Source: BRH-c25 sp035417425 (GTDB lineage Bacteria > Bacillota > Clostridia > Lutisporales > Lutisporaceae). From it: a stretch of 11,460 nt of DNA. Both the position numbers and the translations under genes were made by a program. This document shows, in pieces, positions 6,281 to 11,460 of the stretch. The stretch spans positions 1-11,460 of the forward strand of contig DAOLPD010000095.1 in assembly GCA_035417425.1 (NCBI GenBank), written 5' to 3'. The notes beneath the pieces are model-generated. The model was given only the letters and a program-made list of their open reading frames with translations, ran no database searches and was not told where the DNA came from. Within the stretch, counting starts at the first letter, position 1, and every line of letters begins with the position of its first letter.

Positions 6281-6333
6281 TTTTTATCTTGGGATATATT
6301 CGCAAATTGAATAAAACCTATAAGTATTACAGA

Positions 6334-6362
6334 TTGTCCTATCATTATTTGAGATATAAAAT
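6334..6362 (+). promoter_or_regulatory. Candidate promoter of the transketolase-TctBA-aminotransferase operon
   Basis: TTGTCC (6334-6339) and TAAAAT (6357-6362) are separated by 17 bp. They lie about 90 bp upstream of the first gene. The boxes are imperfect, and other AT-rich alternatives exist nearby. Confidence 0.3.
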
Positions 6363-6390
6363 AATATAGAGCTCTAATAAGCATTATTTG

Positions 6391-6402
6391 TTGATTAATC
6401 AA
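6391..6402. promoter_or_regulatory. Candidate operator palindrome upstream of the operon
   Basis: TTGATTAATCAA is a perfect 12-bp palindrome 52 bp before the first codon of the operon. A 10-bp palindrome, TAGAGCTCTA (6367-6376), lies just upstream. Either could bind a dimeric regulator such as the LysR protein encoded at 4829-5728, but no direct link is visible. Confidence 0.35.
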
Positions 6403-6453
6403 GCAATAGAAACAAACATGCTAACATTGAAAACATAAATAAGGAAAGGATGA

Positions 6454-7329
6454 GTGTTATTGAATCAAGTAGCAAATGATACTGTATCATTTCTTGAACA
6501 AAAGGCAGTAGACATCCGCAAGGATATTATAAATATGATACATTATGCAGGTGCCGGCCATCCGGGCGGCGCATTATCAGCAGCCGATATTATTACTGCA
6601 TTATATTTTCATGTTATGAATATTGATCCGAAGAACCCAAAAGATGAAGGCCGTGACCGTTTTGTTCTCTCAAAAGGGCATGCATGCCCTGCCTTATATG
6701 CAGCTTTGGCCGAACGCGGTTTTTTCGGAATGGAACACCTAGAAACACTCAGACAAAATGATTCCATCCTGCAAGGACATCCGGATATGAATAAAACCCC
6801 AGGTATTGATATAACAACAGGTTCATTGGGAAATGGTTTATCCATCGGTGTTGGTATGGCAATGTTAGCAAGTATTCTGGATAAAGAATACAATGTATAT
6901 GTTTTGTTGGGTGATGGAGAACTGCAGGAAGGATCGGTTTGGGAGGCTGCCATGGCGGCTTCTCATCACCGACTGAGAAATCTGATTGCAATTGTTGATT
7001 ATAATGGTCTGCAAATAAACGGCTGGGTTAATAATGAATTACGAATTGAGCCATTAGAGGAAAAGTGGAAGGCTTTTGGCTGGCAGGTCATCAGGATTGA
7101 CGGACATTGTATGAAGGAAATTATTCATGCCTTCAGTATCTCAAAAAAAATGTGCGGTCCCACAGTGATCATTGCAGATACCATAAAAGGCAAGGGAGTG
7201 TCTTTTATGGAGAATGTGGCTGAATGGCACGGAAAAGCCCCCAATGTTGAACAAGCAAAGACGGCTGTCTTTGAAATACTGCATGGAGGTGAAAACAATG
7301 TCGCTTTCAACAAGAATGGCGTTTGGTAA
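6454..7329 (+). CDS. Transketolase, N-terminal subunit (split transketolase)
   Basis: This 291-residue subunit binds the diphosphate half of thiamine diphosphate and pairs with the C-subunit encoded next. By comparison with yeast transketolase, the active-site histidines are visible in AGHPGG (H36), LSKGHACP (H76), LQGHPD (H109) and EWHGKAPN (H259). The cofactor/metal motif runs from GDGELQEG (residues 153-160) to DYNGLQING (N184). TTGSLGNGLSIGVGMA is the usual dimer-interface segment. Length fits split N-subunits (about 270-300). The GTG at 6454 is preceded by AAGGAAAGGA; a TTG at 6460 is an equally spaced alternative. It heads a tight operon with a carboxylate transporter and an aminotransferase. 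This points to a special pathway rather than only the pentose phosphate cycle, but that is inference. Confidence 0.93.
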   Translation: MLLNQVANDTVSFLEQKAVDIRKDIINMIHYAGAGHPGGALSAADIITALYFHVMNIDPKNPKDEGRDRFVLSKGHACPALYAALAERGFFGMEHLETLRQNDSILQGHPDMNKTPGIDITTGSLGNGLSIGVGMAMLASILDKEYNVYVLLGDGELQEGSVWEAAMAASHHRLRNLIAIVDYNGLQINGWVNNELRIEPLEEKWKAFGWQVIRIDGHCMKEIIHAFSISKKMCGPTVIIADTIKGKGVSFMENVAEWHGKAPNVEQAKTAVFEILHGGENNVAFNKNGVW

Positions 7330-8233
7330 GGAACTTATAGAGATTGCCAAAACAAATCAGCAATTTGTAATCTGCAGTGCTGATACAAAGGCATGCGGAT
7401 TAGAAGAATTCGGAAAGCTGTTCAGTGGGCGAGAGTTTAAGTTTGGTATTGCGGAACAAAATATGATGAATGCGGCAGCCGGCCTTGCAAGCTGTGGAAA
7501 GAAAGTATTTGTTGCTACATTTGCCGTTTTCGCAACCATGCGCGCTTGTGAACAGGTGAGGACATTTATATGCTATCCAAAGTTAAATGTAACGATTATC
7601 GGTACGCATACCGGGCTGCAAGTTGGATCTGACGGTGCTACACATATGGCAATTGAAGACGTCAGCATTATGCGCGCTTTTCCCAATATTACCATACTTC
7701 AGCCGTCCGATGCTGTTTCTGCACAAAAGATGGCACATATTGCGGTTGATTTCAATGGGCCTTTATATATCAGGCTACATCGCAATCCGTCGCCGGATAT
7801 TCATAACTCGTCAACATATCATATTGAACTGGGGAAAGCAAATGTAATACGGGATTACGGAAATGATGTCACATTTATTGTAAGCGGCATTATGTTAGGT
7901 AAAGTTCTGGAAGCAGTTGAAAAGCTATTGAAGTTAAATATCAGGGCGAAAGTACTGGAAATACATACGATAAAGCCAATAGACAAGGAAGCGGTAATAA
8001 AGGCAGCTCAAGAGACCCGTGCGATCATTACCGTAGAAGATCATACAATCATGGGGGGATTGGGTTCCGCTGTTTCTGAGATATTGTCGGAGCAATGTCC
8101 GGTTTGGATGAAACGCATCGGTATTCAGGATGTATTCGGTGAATCCGGAGACTCAGAGAAGTTATATATCAAACACAAAATGGCAGTTGACGATATGGTA
8201 AAGGCCGCAATAGAAATTATAAATAAAAAGTAA
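7298..8233 (+). CDS. Transketolase, C-terminal subunit (split transketolase)
   Basis: A 311-residue subunit carrying the pyrimidine-binding and C-terminal domains of transketolase. The start is the ATG at 7298, which follows GGAGGTGA with a 5-nt spacer inside the end of the N-subunit gene (32-bp overlap), implying coupled translation. Key residues seen by comparison with yeast: R6 (STR), D29 (SADT), catalytic E53 (FGIAEQNMM), H104 (GTHTG), D112 and H116 (SDGATH), and R162 (LHRN). The position that normally carries the substrate-phosphate-binding serine (yeast S386) appears to be C33 in ADTKACGLEEF, within a segment unlike common transketolases. The substrate may therefore differ from the usual sugar phosphates. 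Domain 3 (residues about 185-311) contains VTFIVSGIMLGKVLEA and TVEDHTIMGGLG as expected. Confidence 0.93.
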   Translation: MSLSTRMAFGKELIEIAKTNQQFVICSADTKACGLEEFGKLFSGREFKFGIAEQNMMNAAAGLASCGKKVFVATFAVFATMRACEQVRTFICYPKLNVTIIGTHTGLQVGSDGATHMAIEDVSIMRAFPNITILQPSDAVSAQKMAHIAVDFNGPLYIRLHRNPSPDIHNSSTYHIELGKANVIRDYGNDVTFIVSGIMLGKVLEAVEKLLKLNIRAKVLEIHTIKPIDKEAVIKAAQETRAIITVEDHTIMGGLGSAVSEILSEQCPVWMKRIGIQDVFGESGDSEKLYIKHKMAVDDMVKAAIEIINKK

Positions 8234-8259
8234 ACATATAAAGGATTAGGAGGGATATT

Positions 8260-8703
8260 GTGAAAACCAAATTGGCTAGTATCCATACAGATGTATATGT
8301 TGGAGCAATAATGACGTTGGCAGGCGGTATACTATTTTATATGGCTTTAGGTATGCCTGCCATACCAAAGCGGTTTGCCTGCATCGTAACAGGGCTTTTT
8401 ATTGCTTTATCAATAGCCATACTGGTTAGAGGTGTTAAAATGTCCTTGGAAGCAAAAGATGATTGGGAACGCGTATACCAATGGGTAAGAATCAAATATC
8501 CGTTTCTATTCTTTCTGTTCTTGGCAATGTATGTAATTTTGATTGATTCAATTTCTTTTTTTCCTGCAACATCAATTTTCGTCCCGGGTTTGATGTTTTT
8601 TCTGAAAGTAAGATCTTGGAAGGTTATTGTGTTTTCTACTGTTTTAATTGATGTATCCATGTGGTTTATCTTTGTCAATCAGTTAAAAATAATCATGCCT
8701 TGA
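8260..8703 (+). CDS. tctB: TctB-family small membrane subunit of a tripartite tricarboxylate transporter
   Basis: A 147-residue hydrophobic protein with four or five predicted membrane helices (about residues 13-31, 38-57, 80-98, 100-115 and 120-139). The loop after the second helix is charged (EAKDDWERVYQW). Size, topology and position directly before tctA identify it as TctB, whose primary sequence is poorly conserved. TctB is the small partner of TctA in the cation-coupled, binding-protein-dependent tripartite tricarboxylate transporter (TTT) importers of carboxylates. The GTG start follows TTAGGAGGG with a 5-nt spacer. It lies 26 bp after the transketolase C-subunit and 25 bp before tctA. 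Confidence 0.85.
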   Translation: MKTKLASIHTDVYVGAIMTLAGGILFYMALGMPAIPKRFACIVTGLFIALSIAILVRGVKMSLEAKDDWERVYQWVRIKYPFLFFLFLAMYVILIDSISFFPATSIFVPGLMFFLKVRSWKVIVFSTVLIDVSMWFIFVNQLKIIMP

Positions 8704-8728
8704 ATAGATATAGGAGGAGTGTACTGCA

Positions 8729-10255
8729 ATGATGTCTGAAACATTTGCAAATTTATTTACTATAGATGTTTTATTGGCTTGGCTTGCTGCCATTTTTGGA
8801 GGAATGTTCGTAGGTGCGCTTCCCGGATTTAGTGCAACAATGGCAATAGCCCTATTAATACCGGTAACATTCGGAATGGATGCCACTCCAGCACTCGTAA
8901 TGCTTGCCACGATTTATACGACAGCAACATATGGCGGTAGTTTTACTGCAATTTTATTACATACTCCCGGTACACCGTCCAATGTTGCTACAGCACAGGA
9001 TGGATACGAGTTAACAAAACAAGGCCGCGGTCTTGAAGCTATTGGGATGTCAACAATTTCATCGGCTTTCGGAGGCTTATTCGGTGGGATCGCACTGCTT
9101 TTAATTGCGCCTCCACTTGCAATGATTGCGCTAAAATTCAGTTCACCGGAATATTTTTTCATTGCCTTATTTGGGCTTACAATTATTGCGAGTCTTTCTA
9201 GCGATAATATGCTCAAGGGAATCACTGCAGGTGTTTTCGGCTTGATTCTTGGCCTTGTCGGTCTGGAGTTAAATACTGCTTACCCGCGTTATACATTTGG
9301 TTTCATGGAGCTCTATTCTGGTGTACAATTAATACCTGCAACACTCGGTATGTTTTCCATCTCCCAGATGATGATTCAAATGGAGAGGTTTTCCATCAAG
9401 GGTAGTATGGAAAAAGGCCAGGTAGTTAATGCGAGTGCAATGGGTAATAAGATGCTTCCAACCTTTAAGGAGATGGTTCACTATATTCCCATAATGATCC
9501 GGACCGCAATATTGGGCCTTCTAATTGGTATACTTCCGGGCGCTGGCGGAGATATAGGCTCCTGGGTTGGCTATAATGAAGCCAGGCGCGGTTCAAAACA
9601 CAAGGAATTGTTTGGTAAGGGATCGCTTGAAGCGGTTTGTGGTTCTGAAACAGCTAACAATGCCGTATGTGGCGGTGCTTACATACCCTTATTTACATTG
9701 GGGATTCCCGGAAGCGGTGTAGCCGCAGTTTTAATGGGAGGGTTGATAATTCATGGATTGCAGCCCGGTAGTCAACTTTTTATCACGCAAAAGCATATCA
9801 TTTATCCGATTATGATTGCTTATTTGTTTTCCAATATAGCGATGGGTGTTGTAGGTTTGCTGTGTGCAAGAGGATTTGCAAAGATTGCGAAAATTCCAAT
9901 GAATATTATCATACCGTTTGTATCCATTCTTGCGATTATGGGAGCTTATGCCGTAAATTGTTCCATGTTCGATGTATGGATGACCCTAGTGTTTGGATTT
10001 ATAGGCTATTTCATGGAAAAAAGTAATTTTCCAACCGCACCCGTCATACTAGCACTTATCCTGGGACCGATGGCGGAAAGGGGACTGCAGTCATCTATTC
10101 TGATGGCGAAAGGCAATGTAATTACTTATTTTCTATCAAGACCTCTGTCAATGCTGTTTTTTGTACTTACCTTGCTCGCGTTATTTGCTCCTATATTGGC
10201 TAAGCGTATAATGAAGGGTCATGAAGATATTAAGATAGAAAGCAATTTGGATTAG
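8729..10255 (+). CDS. tctA: TctA-family large membrane subunit of a tripartite tricarboxylate transporter
   Basis: A 508-residue membrane protein with about a dozen hydrophobic segments and the hallmark repeated TctA motifs. The first is GALPGFSATMAIALLIPVTF (29-48) with YGGSFTAILLHTPGTPSNVA (68-87). The second is GILPGAGGDIGSWVGYNEAR (267-286) with LGIPGSGVAAVLMGGLIIHG (324-343) and GLQPG. TctA forms the translocation channel; TctC normally delivers the substrate, but no tctC is in this window. The charged-looking GGDIGSW replaces the GATIASF type common in citrate TctA proteins, so substrate preference may differ. The ATG follows AGGAGGAG with a 9-nt spacer. Substrate is unknown; the family moves di- and tricarboxylates and related acids. 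Confidence 0.96.
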   Translation: MMSETFANLFTIDVLLAWLAAIFGGMFVGALPGFSATMAIALLIPVTFGMDATPALVMLATIYTTATYGGSFTAILLHTPGTPSNVATAQDGYELTKQGRGLEAIGMSTISSAFGGLFGGIALLLIAPPLAMIALKFSSPEYFFIALFGLTIIASLSSDNMLKGITAGVFGLILGLVGLELNTAYPRYTFGFMELYSGVQLIPATLGMFSISQMMIQMERFSIKGSMEKGQVVNASAMGNKMLPTFKEMVHYIPIMIRTAILGLLIGILPGAGGDIGSWVGYNEARRGSKHKELFGKGSLEAVCGSETANNAVCGGAYIPLFTLGIPGSGVAAVLMGGLIIHGLQPGSQLFITQKHIIYPIMIAYLFSNIAMGVVGLLCARGFAKIAKIPMNIIIPFVSILAIMGAYAVNCSMFDVWMTLVFGFIGYFMEKSNFPTAPVILALILGPMAERGLQSSILMAKGNVITYFLSRPLSMLFFVLTLLALFAPILAKRIMKGHEDIKIESNLD

Positions 10256-10285
10256 GTAATATATAGAACTTAAGGAGGTTATAGA

Positions 10286-11353
10286 ATGCAAGATATTAAA
10301 ATTATTAAAGCAAAAACAGTACAAGAAAAACCGGATCCTATAAATCTTGGTTTTGGTAAATATCATACGGATTATATGTTTACGATGGATTATTCCGAAG
10401 GAAAGGGCTGGCACAACTACCAAATCCAGCCTTATAATGGAATAGTGCTTGATCCCGGGTGCATTGTGCTGCATTATGCGCAGGAAACATTTGAAGGATT
10501 AAAGGCTTTTCGAACAGATGATGGAAGAATCCTGCTTTTTAGACCGGACATGCATGCAAAAAGGTTCAATAAATCCAATATCCGCTTATGTATGCCGCAA
10601 GTCCCGGAAAATGATTTTATAGAATTAGTTCGCAGAATGGTTTTATTTGAACAGGATTGGATACCCAAAGAAGATAAAACAGCTCTATATGTCAGGCCCT
10701 TCATGTTTGGCGTTGAAGAAGCCATTGGCGCACGTCCTTCTAAGGATTATAAATTTGTTATTTTGCTTTCACCGGTAGGAAATTACTTTCAATCAGGCTT
10801 TAATCCATTAAAAATTTATGTAGAGGATGTTTATTCCAGAACTGCAAAGGGAGGTATCGGATCAGCAAAAACTGGCGGGAATTATGCGGCATCCATATTT
10901 ACACAAGATATGGCAAAGAAAAAAGGATATGCACAGGTAATGTGGCTTGATAGTATAGAGCACAAATACGTTGAAGAAGTCGGTGCAATGAATGTTATGT
11001 TTAAAATCAATGGAGAAATTATTACCCCTCCGCTGAGTGATACAATTCTTGCAGGAGTAACAAGGGATACCTGCATTACTATTCTTAAAAGCTGGGGTTT
11101 AAACGTTGTGGAGCGTAAAATTTCAATGGATGAATTGATGAGTGCAAATGAAGAAGGAATCCTTGAGGAAGTTTTTGGCACAGGTACTGGTGTTGTAATA
11201 GCACCAATTGGCGAACTATGCTATAAAGAGAAAATTCTGACGATCGGAGGTGGAAAGACAGGTTCTCTAACCCAACGGCTTTATGATTATCTATGCGCTT
11301 TGCAAAGGGGAAAAGTAGAAGACAATTACAATTGGACCTGGGAAATCAAGTAG
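10286..11353 (+). CDS. ilvE: Branched-chain amino acid aminotransferase
   Basis: A 355-residue class IV pyridoxal-phosphate aminotransferase that interconverts leucine, isoleucine or valine with their 2-oxo acids using glutamate/2-oxoglutarate. The length fits the long type II branched-chain enzymes. Signatures: HYAQETFEGLKAF (63-75), the cofactor lysine K195 in GSAKTGGNYAAS, the EVGAMN motif (E231), and LAGVTRD (255-261) for phosphate binding. The C-terminal GTGTGVVIAPIGELCY (about 298-313) matches the second substrate loop. The ATG follows AAGGAGGT with a 6-nt spacer, 30 bp after tctA. Its place in a transporter-transketolase operon suggests it handles a 2-oxo acid made or imported by its neighbours, but it could equally be an ordinary biosynthetic enzyme carried along. 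Confidence 0.95.
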   Translation: MQDIKIIKAKTVQEKPDPINLGFGKYHTDYMFTMDYSEGKGWHNYQIQPYNGIVLDPGCIVLHYAQETFEGLKAFRTDDGRILLFRPDMHAKRFNKSNIRLCMPQVPENDFIELVRRMVLFEQDWIPKEDKTALYVRPFMFGVEEAIGARPSKDYKFVILLSPVGNYFQSGFNPLKIYVEDVYSRTAKGGIGSAKTGGNYAASIFTQDMAKKKGYAQVMWLDSIEHKYVEEVGAMNVMFKINGEIITPPLSDTILAGVTRDTCITILKSWGLNVVERKISMDELMSANEEGILEEVFGTGTGVVIAPIGELCYKEKILTIGGGKTGSLTQRLYDYLCALQRGKVEDNYNWTWEIK

Positions 11354-11375
11354 AACTAAATAGGATGGGGCTTTT

Positions 11376-11447
11376 ATGTCTTACATAAAGGAATTCGACA
11401 AAAATAATTTAAGGAGCATTCCTGTAAAGAAAAACAATGAACTTTGA
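11376..11447 (+). CDS. Short 23-codon ORF downstream of ilvE, leader peptide or broken gene start
   Basis: ATG at 11376 follows GGATGGGG with a 5-nt spacer, 22 bp after ilvE. It encodes MSYIKEFDKNNL then RSIPVKKNNEL and a stop at 11445-11447. The peptide is basic and I do not recognise it. Its end overlaps the ATG at 11437 of the next frame, so it may be a leader that couples translation to that gene, or the true N-terminus of that gene split by a frameshift. Confidence 0.4.
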   Translation: MSYIKEFDKNNLRSIPVKKNNEL

Positions 11448-11460
11448 AAAAGTAGACGCC
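11437..11460 (+). CDS. Start of the next operon gene, cut off by the window edge
   Basis: ATG at 11437 opens a frame (MNFEKVDA) that runs off the window. The nearest ribosome-like site, AAGGAG at 11411-11416, is 20 nt away, which is too far for direct initiation, so coupling to the preceding short ORF is likely. Eight residues are too few to identify it. Confidence 0.3.

Larger units (their letters stand above)
5729..6453. other. Decayed intergenic region without an intact gene
   Basis: These 725 bp hold an IS256 transposase relic (5883-6049), a weak terminator-like hairpin (6051-6081), a broken minus-strand frame (6062-6280), and the AT-rich leader of the transketolase operon with two short palindromes. 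Plus-strand open frames here are short and frameshifted. It is probably the graveyard of at least one mobile element and one other gene. Confidence 0.65.

Noticed and set aside
4829..6453. LysR gene as the dedicated divergent regulator of the transketolase operon
   Set aside because: The gene is on the same strand and separated by 725 bp of decayed DNA, not the usual divergent arrangement. Kept only as a possibility.
8914..9225. Minus-strand 103-codon ORF inside tctA
   Set aside because: Shadow of strongly conserved tctA motifs on the other strand. No independent signals.
1..11460. CRISPR arrays, tRNA or rRNA genes, defence systems, riboswitches
   Set aside because: No regularly spaced repeats, cloverleaf-like segments, defence-gene motifs or recognisable riboswitch cores were seen on either strand.

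Overview
The window is low-GC DNA with AGGAGG-type ribosome sites, frequent GTG/TTG starts and extended -10 promoters. Its gene content (IS66, ISLre2 and IS256 relatives, split transketolase, tripartite tricarboxylate transporter genes) suggests a Clostridia-type Firmicute. The genus cannot be fixed from the sequence alone.

Left part (1-6453) is a mobile-element and decay zone. A partial or broken gene (42-557) ends at a strong intrinsic terminator (602-650). Directly after it sits a complete IS66-family insertion sequence (657-3186, tnpA-tnpB-tnpC on the minus strand) with perfect 15-bp terminal inverted repeats and a perfect 8-bp target duplication, TTTGTTTG. Beyond it come two adjacent ORFs (3337-3579 and 3647-4093) that look like one membrane-anchored coiled-coil protein split by frameshifts. 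Next is a truncated ISLre2 transposase (4216-4719) with its start-masking hairpin still in place. An intact LysR regulator (4829-5728) follows. The 725 bp after it hold no intact gene, only a frameshifted IS256 transposase relic (5883-6049), a possible minus-strand gene relic, and the leader of the next operon.

Right part (6454-11460) is a tightly packed plus-strand operon. It encodes transketolase N-half, transketolase C-half (overlapping by 32 bp), TctB, TctA, and a branched-chain aminotransferase, with gaps of 22-30 bp. It then continues into a 23-codon ORF that overlaps the ATG of a gene running off the window. TctBA is the membrane part of a carboxylate importer, but no TctC solute-binding protein is present. 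The two-subunit, thiamine-dependent transketolase keeps its cofactor and general catalytic residues but appears to lack the usual phosphate-binding serine. A reasonable inference is a specialised route: import of an organic acid or sugar acid, ketol transfer or keto-acid chemistry by the split transketolase, and transamination by the aminotransferase. The substrate is unknown. This operon is the best candidate here for an undescribed system.
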